Shown piece after piece: positions 35,601 through 48,208 of a stretch of 64,000 bases of DNA. Both the position numbers and the translations under genes were made by a program. This stretch comes from Hevea brasiliensis. Taxonomy: Eukaryota; Streptophyta; Magnoliopsida; Malpighiales; Euphorbiaceae. The stretch lies in the NCBI RefSeq assembly GCF_030052815.1, contig NC_079505.1, forward strand, positions 6,707,640-6,771,639, read 5' to 3'. Every line of letters starts with the position of its first letter. Within the stretch, counting starts at the first letter, position 1. Under the pieces are notes generated by a model, which saw only the letters and a program-made list of their open reading frames with translations, was not told the origin of the DNA and made no database searches.

Positions 35601-37235
35601 TGATGTGGCCCAACCGCAAGTGCACGGGTCGTACAAGTAATATAGAAAAGATATCATTCCCACGAGGAGTTGTGTTAATGATTGAATTTTTGATATAAAA
35701 GTTCTAACTAATTTGGACTATTTTTGAAATTAAAGTAATAAATTGATGGGTATTGGAGTATGAAATCTATTTGTGCAAAATTAATAATCTATCAAACAAT
35801 GAATTAATTAAACTAAAAATGCATCTAATTAAAATAGGCAAGTTCAAATATGGCAATATTCAAAATGGCAAGCAATTAAATTTGATTGGAAATTATCAAT
35901 GATAAAAAGGCGATTCCGAAGTTCGTGATTTCATATTCGAGCTATTTTGGGATTTTTAAATTGGTTATCCAATCTTGTGAAACTTACGGGTTTTAAGGAG
36001 ATTAATTCTTAAATCCTTTGAATACCCTTTCGAGTGAGACAAAGAGTGCCTTAATCAAACTAATCCTACTTTCGTGGAGTTAGAATTAATTAAGACCCAT
36101 TAAGTTCTTTAATTAATCTGTGAATCCTTTTAATCCTTAGTCTATTTCTAGATCTAAGTTAATTAAGTCCAATTCCTTGATTATCTATCACAAGGCCTTC
36201 TCCTTTCGGTGCCTCAACCATGGATTAAGAACATTACTTAATGGGATCCTACACTAAGCATGTCATTAAGCACACAAGAAATGAATAAAACTCATTAAGA
36301 CCACAAAATATGGATTATCCAATCAAAATCCACAAAATATCTCAAATATTACAACCCTTACTCCAGAATCAAAGGTAAACTACTCACTACCCATAATGCT
36401 TACAAGATATATTGAGTTTAAATGGAAATAAAGCTTTAATCTAAGCTAAGAAACAAGAAACTAAACACTAGAAATGTAGGAAAAATGTAAGGAAAGAAAG
36501 AAATCTGCAAATCTTGGTGAAAATGGTGTGGAAGGTGAAAGTGACTCTTCAAATTCTGCCTCTCCTCCTCCTTTCCTTTTCTGCTCCTTTTCTTCTCCCC
36601 TTTTTCTCCCTTTCTAAAATGGGAAATGGGACTATTTATAGCATTTTCTGACATGGAGCCCTAAAATGGTGTGTTTGAGGAGGGATTTTCTGAGGGAATC
36701 TTCTGCCAGCTCATTAATGAACTCTTTATGGGACTGCATAAGTGGACTGCATAAGTCATGCAGTCCCTTATGCGATTTCAGCTGATCTGGGTCACTTATG
36801 CGAAACTGCATGACTTGGTGCATAGGTTATGCACAATTCCGTGAGAGTGCATAAGGGAGGCGTGAATGTGCATAAGCTATGCAGTCTCCTTATGCACATT
36901 TCGGCTGGTTCTGGAACAGTGATTTTTCTCCTTATGCAGATCTGCATAGCTTATGCGGCAAGTTATGCACAATTTAGTCAATGTATATTTCAGCTTGAAA
37001 ACTTGTTTTTGACATCTTTGGCTGTAGAAGTCACTCCTCAATGGAAAAATTTCTCTTCAGTCCTTCAAAAACACCATTTTTCCTACAAAACAAAGTAAAA
37101 ATTACAAATTACTCCAAAATCGACAATTATGAAAAACTAACTAATTAACTAATGAAATTAGCTAAAAATGACTAATAATCAAATAAAAATGGCTATGAAA
37201 TTAGACCTAAATGACTATGCAAAATGTATGCATCA
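35601..37235 (-). repeat. Element B 5' LTR (right)
   Basis: 1635 bp with the same ends as the left copy. Visible differences are few, for example CCGGAGTTCGGG versus CCGAAGTTCGTG near 35910 and a small change near 36770. It carries the same TGCATAAG/CTTATGCA cluster (~36735-36970). Confidence 0.95.
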
Positions 37236-37240
37236 CGTAT

Positions 37241-39254
37241 GAAGCCCTTGTCTAGTAGCTCCTATAACTGAACTTTTAACTCTCTCAGTTCAGTAGGTGC
37301 CATCCTATATGGAGCAATGGACATTGGCGCAGTACTCGGTATAACCTCTATAGCAAACTCCACTTCTCTATCGGGTGACAAACCCGGCAACTCTTTTGGA
37401 AATACATCTGGAAAATCACATATAGTGGGGATCTCCTGCATGCTTGGGCTAGTCTTCCTAGTATTAACCACATGTGTTAAAAAAGCCTTAGAGCCCTTTC
37501 TTATCAATCTCCTGGCTGTTGTGGCTGATATGATGGTGGAAAGACAACCTGTTCCTTTACCCACAATTGTAACCTCATCCCCATCTACTGTCTGTAGTGA
37601 CATCCTCTTTAGCCGACAATCTACCATCGTTGATGACGTGATAACCAGTCCATACCCAATATCACATCGAACTCATGGAATGGTAGCTTAATCAAGTCAG
37701 CTAAAAACTCATACGCTTGTATCTTCAGAGGACAACCCTTGTAGACCTTTTTCACCATGACACTATGGCCTAAAGGGTTTGTGACTTGTATGTCCTCCTC
37801 TAGCTCCTCTACTTGTACCCCTCTATCAACTGGTGGTGTGATACACACATATGAATGTGTGGAACCCGGATTAATCAATGCACATACTAGCAAGTCATAA
37901 AAAGAAAATGTACCTCTAATGACATCAACTGGTTCTGGCTCATCTCGAGCTCTCATAGCATAAGCACATGGTGCTACCCTAGTCTCCTGCCTCTGCACTG
38001 TCTCTGCAGTAGGCCTTTGTGATGTACCAGCTGTATCAGGCCTCGCAGGTCTTTTCCTCCTATATGCTTCTGGGGCAGACCTCTCCATCTGAGGTGGAGC
38101 AGTGGGAGCACTAGTGTTCATCTGTGGACAATCCTTCAGGAAGTGATCCGTAGACCCACATCTGAAACATCCACCTGTCAACAATTTGCACTCTCCTCTG
38201 TGGGGTCTACCACAATGTACACAAGCAGGTGGTGGGGCTGATCCCCGTGTAGCTGCACTAGGTGAACTACCCACTGATGCACCAGATTGTCCTCCTCCTC
38301 TCCTTGGAGCAAACCGAGACTTCTGTTGCTTGCCCCGACCCTGAGTCTGACCCTGAGACTGCTTGGGTCTCTTACTACCCGTGTCTACTGAACCAGACTT
38401 ACCAGACCCAAAACCCCTCTTGTGTTGCCTATCCTTTCTGGACTGCTCTTCATTTCTGACTCTCTCCACATCAAGGGCTGATGCTATCAACAGAGAGAAA
38501 TCTGTGAAGTGGTGAGATGTCACTATCAACCTGATGTTGTCATTCAGTCTGCCCTCAAATCTTCTGCATTTATCAACCTCCGTCGGCATCAACTCCAATG
38601 CATATTCGCTAAGTCTCACGAATTCTCGCTCATATTCGGAGACTGTCAGCTGCCTCTGTCTCGGTGCCAGGAATTCTCTCCTTCTGGCCTCCAAGTACAC
38701 ATGACTTATGTATTTCTTTCTGAATTCAGCCATAAAGAAATCCCAAGTGATCTATGTAGGCTGTACCACTCTAGATATTGTCACCCACCATCTATATGCA
38801 TCCTCCTGTAGCAGTGATAGAGCACACTCCAATTGCTGCTCTAGGGTGCAGTGCAACTGCTATAATACCCTCTCTGTCCTCTCCAGCCAATACTCTACTG
38901 GACTGGATCATCATCCCTCTTACCTCTGAAGTCAACTGCCCCATACTTTCGCAGTCTCTCTAGTGGAGATCTGTGTACAGGTTACGACTGTGGGGGTGGA
39001 GGTGGCTGTACAGGTGGTGGTGGCTGTGGGTGTGGTTGTGGAGGTGAAGGTGGCTGTGGCTGGGGAATGGCTCCGATAATCTGACGGAACAGCTGTGTCA
39101 TCTGTTCATAGAAAACCTATTGTGCCCTACTCACAGTACCTCGAGATGACTCTGCTCTACTACCACTTCTCCCCCGATTAGGAGCAGGTGCGTGACTCTC
39201 TACTTCCTTCTCTATCGGTCCTGGAGGTCCATGCTCTAAAGGATCAGATGCCAT
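37241..39254 (-). pseudogene. Element A gag-protease and start of RT
   Basis: Gag starts at ATG 39254 (MASDPLEHGPPGP) and stops after some 45 codons at a TAG. A P/Q-rich stretch follows (about 39000-39080) with a TAA. The main gag frame 38733-37621 has the retrotrans_gag domain (FRKKYISHVYLEARRREFL, LTVSEYEREFVRLSEYA), a basic R/G/Q-rich part, CVHCGRPHRGEC and the CCHC knuckle CFRCGSTDHFLKDC. The protease motif reads LINPGSTHS where the family has LIDPGSTHS, so the catalytic Asp codon (37870-37872) is Asn. Protease then continues in another frame (37627-37262, VDCRLKRMSLQT ... YRMAPTELRELK) up to a TAG, and the RT is cut by element B at ATACG. Clearly non-functional. Confidence 0.9.
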
Positions 39255-39380
39255 CAATCCTATAAAACAGACAAAAGAAATAGATCTGCATTAGTGTCAA
39301 CTCGACTCTATTTAAAGGCCCATGCATGTGATGCAACTATTTCTTTCTATCTATCTAGGTCTAGGACCGCCTAAACCTCG

Positions 39381-39392
39381 GCTCTGATACTA
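39381..39392 (-). promoter_or_regulatory. Element A primer binding site, initiator-Met type (one mismatch)
   Basis: The minus strand reads TAGTATCAGAGC a few bases after the 5' LTR; the standard site is TGGTATCAGAGC. Element D has the perfect version at the same place. Confidence 0.8.
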
Positions 39393-39397
39393 CTAAA

Positions 39398-42300
39398 TGT
39401 GACGCCTCTTACCCGTCTATTGTATAGCCAAGCAAAAAGTACCACATTCGGTGCTGGAGCACCCTATCTTCTCTTGTCATGTCTATTGTAAATTTTAATG
39501 TCATTTAAATCAGGTTTTTATGTGTAGAAATTTTTTTTTTATATCTTATTTCTGTGGAGACCCGGACAGATCCTCCTCTGTTTTATTAGTATCTGGCGGG
39601 TTTCACTATCACCTATTAATATATTCATAGTCATCTCACATATTTTCATATCATATTCTCTTTTATCATATCATTCACAACTATTTATGAGATCTCAAAA
39701 TGAATTGTCATCTATTGCATTCATAAGGAAATTCATAGATAATAAATTATAAGTTTTCATTTCAAGTCCAAAATGAAATACATCATAAACTAGTAATTAT
39801 ATCATGACTAAACATAATGAACCAAAATACTAGTCTATACATGGGCCCTACCAAAATAAAAAAGACCGGTGAGGTGACTCTGGACAATGGCAGATCTGAT
39901 CAGAGCTCTGTCAGTGCACTACTGGTGCTGCTGTTGCGGCTGCTGCGGCTAATCTCCAGTACCTACGTGATGAAAAACCAACGCGCTAAGCATAACGCTT
40001 AGTGGTGCATAATTTATAATAGCAATAATTTAATAATTTGAAACAATATATGCAACTCATAATTTCTAGGTCTTTTACATTTTTATTGCTCTTTGGAAAT
40101 AATTAACATTATCGGGATCTTTTATGATTACTTATTATATTTTAAGTCTTAATTAATTTTTTTATCAGTGCCCAAGAAAACCTATAACAAATTATAAAAG
40201 CTGGATGCATGAGTGTATACTGGTTAGACAGCCACATATCTATCCAAAGATATGTGCATCGGGCATAAGGCCATTGCTAGCATGAGACTCCATCACAGCT
40301 TGTAAAGCCAGAAATAAAGTAGGCACAATGGCCAGTAAGTAGGCATATAGCCTGTAGAACAATCATACAAGATATATATTGTCAGTTCATGATTTTCTCG
40401 GTAGGAAGTACTACTATCTATGGTACCTAATTGGTATACCAATTTATCCAAACTAAATAAATAAGTCTAGGTATACTATGGGCAATTAAACATTTCTTTA
40501 ATTAATTTAGCACTATTCACTATTACTATTTTCTAGTACTGTTCATTGGTACCATTAATTTCATATTAATAGGACATTAGTCCTAATTTACATATTCATA
40601 TCATTTTTAATATTAAATTTTCCTTATGGTATTTTAATTATCCTATGTAGCATTTTTCCATGAACCTTTCTTTAGGTTTATGTTGATGTGTTATCTTTAT
40701 CTAGGAATTTGACTAGGTTAGGATGTCTATTTAGTCACACTTCCTCCATAACAATTGCTCCTCTATGTTTAAACTTGAATTTTAGTTTTTGAATCACTGA
40801 ATTTGGGGTTATAGAACTCAAGTTATGGTCAAAATACTAAAGGAATAGTATTTTGGGACAATTTCTGGGTTGGCAGTTTTAGTGATTAAACTTGTGCTAA
40901 CAATTTGATTTTGTTAAAGGCAAAATTGGGTCAAGTGGTCTTCATGAAAAGTGTATCCCTGTGTCTAAGCTTTCCATTGATGAAATTTTAGGTCATTTGG
41001 ACCAGTATAGAGAGATTTATGACCAAATGAAGGTCATTTTCTGGGTTGGCAGTTTCAGTGACCCAAACTATGCTAACAATTTGAATTGGTTAAAGGCAAA
41101 ACTGGGTTAAGTGGTCTTCATGAAAAGTGTAACCCTATGTCTAAACTTTCCATTGGTGAAATTTTAGGTCATTTGGACCAGTATAGAGAGAGTTATAACC
41201 AAATGAACACGTACTGTTCATTTGGTCATTTTCTGGGTTGGCAGTGTATGGTCATCCGGGTTTGGGTAGAGAATTGGTTATGATTTTGACAGAATTTGGG
41301 CAGGGTTTCTTCTTGAAAAATGAAGGTTTGGATGTCCCAAAACACCTCCAATTGGCCTCATACCAATTGGAGTCACACATTGTCAGTTAGGGTTCAACAA
41401 ACACACTGGACTCATTGAGTCCCAACCTACATAAAATTTAACACTCCCAAAATTCAATCTCCTCCTTCTCCAAACTCCAAATAAGTATACATGTCACTTC
41501 TATTATCATCAATCTCAACACAATTAGGTCTAATTCAAAAATGTCACAAAATCCTCAATTTCAAGTGCACAACCCTAATTTCAAACATCAAATGCATATA
41601 TATAACCATGAAATCAATTCTCACATATAATACCTTATTAATTAACGTCCCTAACTAAACTAAAACTAACAAAATCCATCATTTTCATGGTTCCTCAAGG
41701 GCTGCCAAGTTCAAGGGTTTCTTTCCCAAATTTTTCTTTTTAATTTCATGTAAATCTTCACTTGGTTTAGCATGATTTTCATGCTTAAAGAAGAGATTAA
41801 GAGTTTTGAGCACTAACCTTTTTGGGTGTCTTGCCAAACTTTAATTTTTTTTGCTTCTTTTTGGTATCTATAGCTTCCTTAAGGTGTAGGGAGTATTTTT
41901 TATAAATGGAGCTATGAGTTTTGGTGTGTGGAAGCTTGGAAAATCAAGCTTGAAAGATGGTGGACTTTAGGGGCCAAGGTGGGCGGCACAAGGGAGAGGG
42001 AGAGAGAAAAGAAGTGGAGAAAGAAGAGGAAGGTGGTTGGGGTTTGTCTTATGTGGCTTATATATTTATATTTTTATTGTACTTAATTTTGTTTTAAATT
42101 TTCATAAGCTTATTTTTCTTTTCTTTAAATGCCATAAGTCTTTTTATTTTCCTTTCTTTTCTTTTCTTTCCTTTTCTTTTCTTTCTCTTCCCATTTTCCA
42201 AATTCAAATTCATAAAATTAATTTATGTTAATTATTCTATTTCCAAATTTTAATTTGACATTTAAGTCAAAATTCACCTCTAGGGGTAAAATGACCAAAA

Positions 42301-42533
42301 TGCCTTTCATGGTACTCATCTGGTTATTTTTTTTATTTTGTACCAATTTATAAATTCTCTAAACTTTAATTTATTTTTCTCTAAATTTTTCCTATATTTT
42401 CTTAACATTTATTTCTTCAATTTATGCCTCCTCATTATAGTTTAGGTGTAGTTCCAGACATTTTGACTATCTGAACAGACATTAGTCGTCAGAACAGTAA
42501 AATATACGGATTACCTACGGCGAGGGTGTTACA
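39398..42533 (-). repeat. Element A 5' LTR (right)
   Basis: 3136 bp, the shortest family LTR here. Plus-strand start TGTGACGCCTCTTACCCG and end GCGAGGGTGTTACA, then target copy AAGTT. It has only two 192-bp repeats (phrase at 40939 and 41114), which explains most of the length difference from the other copies. It carries a pyrimidine-rich tract at about 42110-42190. The frames at 41086-41283 and 42037-42231 are not genes. Confidence 0.93.
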
Positions 42534-43117
42534 AAGTTTTTGAGAAAAAAAAAACTTATTAGTCTCTAAATGTTATATGTTTCTAATTAATTCACTACAA
42601 TTAATTTTATTTGAATAAAAAGTTTTAATTATTTTTTTAATTTGTCAATTAAAAAGTTCTTTTTCCTATGTCAAAAAAATATATATTTTTAATAACTAAT
42701 TAAACTATATATGAAATTAATTATATTAGATGTTAAGTGTGTATGTAAATTATAAAGAGTTAAATAATAACAGTAATTTTTTTTAAAAAATTTAACATGT
42801 AATATACACATATATACTTCTCCTATATTATATTTGTATGTATTAAAATGAAGAAATTATATACTTCTCTTTCAATCTAATTTGCATATGATTAAAGCTT
42901 TTAATCAACTTATTGTTCTTAATTATTAAGCTAATAAAGTTAATAATAAAAAGTTGCAATTAATCACATATATAATAATAAATTTTGAAATCTTAAAAAT
43001 ATTTTTAAATATCAATCAAAATAATTCATATATTTATATTATATAAGAACTTGTACTTGAATCTCAAAGTAATTTTAAAATTAAATAATTAAAAAAAACT
43101 AAAAAATTAGGTGAAAA
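42534..43117. repeat. Spacer X, copy 1 (continuation of the split target)
   Basis: AT-rich DNA that continues spacer S after element A. It is closely repeated at 44300-45375, apart from an expansion of a 163-bp unit there. It ends GTGAAAACACTTC and is joined directly to an R unit. Non-coding. Confidence 0.75.
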
Positions 43118-44015
43118 CACTTCCACATCTAAATGTTGCGTATTTCACTAGAAATGAATATCTTTTATAAGTCATGTATCATATGAGTATCTGGTGTCTT
43201 TTACCTCATAATTAATAATTTTTAAAAATTACTAATTATATAATATATGTAGAAAAAAAAATGATGAAAGTTTGGTGATCAGCTCTCTTTGCCACTATAT
43301 TTATCTTTGGCCCCTACATCTAAATTGCATACCTCATTGAACATAAATATCATGGTATTTTTTGTAAGTCATGTATCACATGAGTATCTGGTGTCTTATA
43401 CCTCATAATTAATGAGTTTTCAAAATTATTAATTACATAATATATGCAAAAAAATTTTTATGGAAGTTTGATGATCAACACTTTTCACCATTCTCTTTGA
43501 TGTTGTACTCATTGTTGGCTCCTACATCTAAATGTTGCGTATCTCACTAAACATAAACATCGTAGTGTCTTTTTTATGTTATGTATCACATTAGTATTTT
43601 GTGTCCTTTGCCTCATAATTAATGAGTAATTATATAATATATGTAAAAAAATTGATGAAAGTTTGGTGATCAGCTCTCCTTGCCACTGCATTTATCATTG
43701 GCCCCTACATCTAAATTGCATATCTCATTGAACATAAATATTACATTATCTTTTATAAGTCATGTATCATATAAGTATTTGGTGTCGTCCTATACCTCAA
43801 AATTATTGAGTTTTAAAAATTATTAATTACATAATATATGTAAAAAAATTTTGATGAAAGTTTGATGATCCATTCTCTTCTCCATTTTATTTATTGATGG
43901 CCCCTACATCAAAATATTGCATATCTCACTAAACATAAATATCGTAATATCTTTCATATATAAGTCATGTATCATATAAGTATCTAGAATCCTTTGTCTC
44001 ATAATTAATGAGTTT
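43118..44015. repeat. Array R, copy 2 (about 4.5 units of ~200 bp)
   Basis: The same units as 10737-11520, with starts near 43262, 43458, 43653 and 43851 after a partial first unit. Minus-strand frames at 43509-43691 and 43904-44086 are repeat artefacts. Confidence 0.8.
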
Positions 44016-45455
44016 TTTTTTTTTGTTTTTTTTTTTATTTTTTTAATGTTAAAGTTAGCTACTTTAGGTAGCTTCTCAATGCTCACAACTCAAAGAAGAA
44101 ACGATATTCTGGACATTCATCTTCAATAACTTATAAAATTATATAATTAACTTTGCATCTATTTTGCATTTATATAAAGCATAAATTATATAAAATTTAA
44201 ATGTAAAATTCATCTTAAATTATTTGTTTCTAATAATAAAATTTTTGAGATAAAAATTATTCTCTAAATGATAAATTATTCTTTTCTAAAAATGAAGTTT
44301 TTGAGAAAAAAAAACTTATTAGTCTCTAAATGTTATATATTTCTAATTAATTCACCACAATTAATTTTATTTGAATAAAAAGTTTTAATTATTTTTTTTT
44401 TAATTTGTCACTAAAAAAGTTCTTTTTCCCATGTCAAAACAATATATATTTTTAATAACTAATTAAACTATATATGAATAAATTATATTAGATGTTAAGT
44501 GTATATATAAATTATAAAGAGTTAAATAATAACAGTAATTTTTTTAAAAAATTATGCATGTAATATACACATATATACTTCTCTTATATTATATTTTTAT
44601 GCATTAAAATGAAGAAATTATATACTTCTCTTTCAGTCTAATTTGTATATGATTAAAGGTTTTAATCAACTTATTGTTCTTAATTATTAAGCTAATAATG
44701 TTAATAACAAAAAGTTGCAATTAATCATATACACATATATACTTCTCTTATATTATATTTATATGTATTAAAATTAAGAAATTATATACTTCTCTTTCAA
44801 TCTAATTTGTATATGATTAAAGGTTTTAATCAACTAATTGTTCTTAATTATTAAGCTAATAATGTTAATAATAAAAAGTTGCAATTAATCATATACACAT
44901 ATATACTTCTCTTATATTATATTTATATGTGTTAAAATTAAGAAATTATATACTTCTCTTTCAATCTAATTTGTATATGATTAAAGGTTTTAATCAACTT
45001 ATTGTTCTTAATTATTAAGCTAATAATGTTAATAATAAAAAGTTGCAATTAATCATATACACATATATACTTCTCTTATATTATATTTATATGTATTAAA
45101 ATTAAGAAATTATATACTTCTCTTTCAATCTAATTTGTATATGATTAAAGGTTTTTATCAACTTATTGTTCTTAATTATTAAGCTAATAATGTTAATAAT
45201 AAAAAGTTGCAAGTAATCACATATATAATAATAAATTTTGAAATCTTAAAAATATTTTTAAATATCAATCAAAATAATTCATAAAATTCTATTATATAAG
45301 AACTTACACTTGTATCTCAAAGTAATTTTAAAATTAAATAATTAAAAAAAAACTAAAAAATTAGGTGAAAACACTTCTAGGATTTAACGACAAGCATTTT
45401 GATGATTTCAATTTATATTTATTATACATTTATTAACATATTTTTGAAATTTTAT
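44016..45455. repeat. Spacers S and X, copy 2, with an amplified 163-bp unit
   Basis: 44042-44300 repeats 11521-11779, and 44300-45375 repeats 42534-43117. Within it a unit beginning CATATACACATATATACTTC is repeated at a 163-bp period (starts near 44725, 44888, 45051, with a variant before them), while copy 1 has a single unit. 45376-45455 is unique AT-rich DNA ending with the element D target copy TTTAT (45451-45455). Non-coding. Confidence 0.75.
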
Positions 45456-48208
45456 TGTGACGCCCCTTACCCGTCTATTATATAGCCGAGCAAAAAGTGC
45501 CACATTCGGTGTCGGAGCACCCTATCTTGTCTTGTCATATCTATTGTAAATTTTAATGTCATTTAAATTAGGTAATTTATGTGTAGAATTTTTTTTTATA
45601 TATATCTTATTTTTGTGGAGACCTGGACAGATCCTCCTCTGTTTTATTAGCATCTGGCGGGTTCCACTATCACCTGTTAACATATTCATAGTCATCTCAC
45701 ATATTTCCATATCATATTCTCTTTTATCATATTATTCACAACTATTTATGAGATCTCAAAATGAAGTATCATCTATTGCATTCATATGGAAATTCAGATA
45801 ATAAATTATAAGTTTTCATTTCAAGTCCAAAATGAATTACATCATAAACTAGTAATTACATCATGACTAAACATAATGAACCAAAATACTAGTCTATACA
45901 TGGGCCCTACCAAAATACAAAAGACCAGTGAGGTGACTCTGGACAATGGCACATCTGATCAGAGCTCTGTCGATTGCACTATCGTGTCTTTGCTACTACG
46001 TGGGATGATCTCCGTACTCTGCGATGGAACACAAACGCGCTAAGCATAATGCTTAGTAGTGCATAATTTATAATAACAATAATTTAATAATTTGAAACAA
46101 TATATGCAACTCATAATATCTGGGTTTTTTACATTTTTATTGCTCTTTGGAAACAATTAACATTATCGGGATTTTTTATGATTACTTATTATATTTTAAG
46201 TCTTAATTAATTTTTTTTATCAGTGCCCAAAAAAACCTATAACAAATTATAAAAGCTGGATGCACGGGTGTATACTGGTTAGACAGCCATATGTCTATCC
46301 AGTATACGTCTGTCAGGCACGAGGCCAGCTGTTGGGCACGAGACCCGTTGTCAGGCTTGTAAAGCCATAAATAAAGTAGGCACAATGACCAGTAAGTAGG
46401 CATATAGCCTGTAGAACAATCATACCAAACATATATTGTCAGTTCATGATTTTCTCGGTAGGCAGTACTGCTATCTGTAGTCCCTAATTGGCATACCAAT
46501 TTATCCAAACTAAATAAATAAGTCTAGGTATACTATAGGCAATTAAACATTTTTAATTAATTTAGTACTATTCACTATTACTATTTTCTAGTACTGTTTA
46601 TTGGTACCATTAATTTCATATTAATAGGACATTAGTCTTAATTTACATATTCATATCATTTTTAATATTAACTTTTCCTTATGAGTATTTTAATTATCCT
46701 ATATAGCATTTTTCCCATGAACCTTTCTTTAGGTTCATGTTGATGTGTTATATTTATCTAGGAATTTGACTAGGTTAGGATGCCTATTTAGTTACACTTC
46801 CTTCATAACAATTGCTCCTCTATGTTTAAACTTGAATTTTAGTTTTTGAATCACTGAATTTGGGGTTATAGAACTCAAGTTTTGGTCAAAATACCAAAGG
46901 AATAGTATTTTGGGACAATTTCTGGGTTGGTAGTTTTAGTGACTAAATTTTTGCTAATAATTTGATTTGGTTAAAGGCAAAACTGGGTCAAGTGGTCTTC
47001 ATGAAAAGTGTAGCCCTATGTCTAAGCTTTCCATTGATGAAATTTTAGGTCATTTGGACCAGTATAGAGAGAGTTATTACCAAATGAACAAGTTCATTTG
47101 GTCATTTTCTGGGTTAGCAGTTTCAGTGACCCAATTTTTGCTAACAATTTGAATTGGTTAAAGGAAAAACTGGGTTAAGTGGTCTTCATGAAAAGTGTAG
47201 CTCTATGTCTAAACTTTCCATTGGTAAAATTTCAGGTTATTTGGACTAGTATAGCGAGAGTTATGACCAAATGAACCCATACTGTTCATTTGGTCATTTT
47301 CTGGGTTAGCAGTTTCAGTGACCCAACTTGTGCTAACAATTTGAATTGGTTAAAGGCAAAACTGGGATAAGTGGTCTTCATGAAAAGTGTAGCCCTATGT
47401 CTAAGCTTTCCATTGGTGAAATGTTAGGATATTTGGACTAGTATAGAGAGAGTTATAATCAAATGAACACGTACTGTTCATTTGGTCATTTTCTGGGTTT
47501 GGTGCAAGGTAATCCGGATTTGGGTGGTATTTAGGTCAAGTTTTGGACAAAATTTGAGCATGGTTTCTTCATGGAAAATGGGCTATGTTGAGTCTAATTT
47601 CACCTCCAATTGACCTCATACCAATTGGAGTTATACATTTTCAATTATGGGTCAATAAACCCACTAGACTCAATGAGTCCAAACCTGCAGAAAATTGAAC
47701 ACTCCCAATATCTCAATTCCTCCAACTTTCTTACTTCAATTTGCATGCAATACACTTCTATAAGCAACAATCTCAACTCAATAGGTCAATTTCAACATTT
47801 TTCACAAAGTCCTTAACATTTACACAAACCCTAGTTTTCAAAGTTTCAAATTTACATAAACACTACACAATCAAACACCCAAACATTTCAACTCATCACA
47901 CATTCTCATGGAACCATTTTTCATCGCTTAAAAGCAATAAACATCAAGTTCCATGGCTGCCAAAAATTCAAGGATTCTTTCCTCAAGATTTTCTTTTTGT
48001 TTTAATGATATTTATGCTTGGCTAAACATGCTTTTCATGTTTAATAAAGAGAAGAAGAGGGATTAGTGCACTAACCTTACTTGAGCTTCCCTAACTTTAA
48101 ATTTCTTGCTTCCAATGGGTGTCTATCGCTTCCTTAGGGTGTGAGGAGTATTTTTTGTGAAGTGGGCTATGGGTTTTGGTGTGTAGAAGCTTGAGAAATC
48201 AAGCTTGG

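Larger units (their letters stand above)
22520..37235 (-). mobile_element. Element B: complete Athila-type Ty3/gypsy element inserted in A's RT
   Basis: Minus-strand element of 14716 bp. Element order: 5' LTR 37235-35601, Asp-tRNA primer site, gag-protease, RT-RNase H-integrase, a CTTGGGA hairpin, a 13-unit palindromic array, an Athila-type extra ORF, a 3' non-coding region and 3' LTR 24156-22520. Target duplication CGTAT at 22515-22519 and 37236-37240. The reading frame of A continues across the two flanks. The two LTRs (1637 and 1635 bp) show only about 15-20 differences by eye, roughly 1%, so the insertion is recent. No chromodomain, and the gag, protease (CDLGAS) and FMDD RT match the Athila lineage by family recall. 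Frameshifts and stops in gag, before RT and in the extra ORF make it non-autonomous. Confidence 0.95.
11780..42533 (-). mobile_element. Element A: Ty3/gypsy chromovirus (Tekay-like), nested host of other elements
   Basis: A full LTR retrotransposon read on the minus strand. In element order: 5' LTR 42533-39398, primer site, gag-protease-pol (39254 down to 19186, heavily interrupted), polypurine tract and 3' LTR 19156-11780. The target duplication AAGTT lies at 11775-11779 and 42534-42538. LTR ends are TG...CA on both strands. The coding order with an integrase followed by a chromodomain defines a chromovirus, and the long LTRs and gag style suggest the Tekay/Del lineage (family knowledge). 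Three later insertions split it: a solo LTR, a TRIM dimer and element B. The gag-pol carries several stops and a mutated protease, so it is dead as an autonomous element. Confidence 0.93.
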
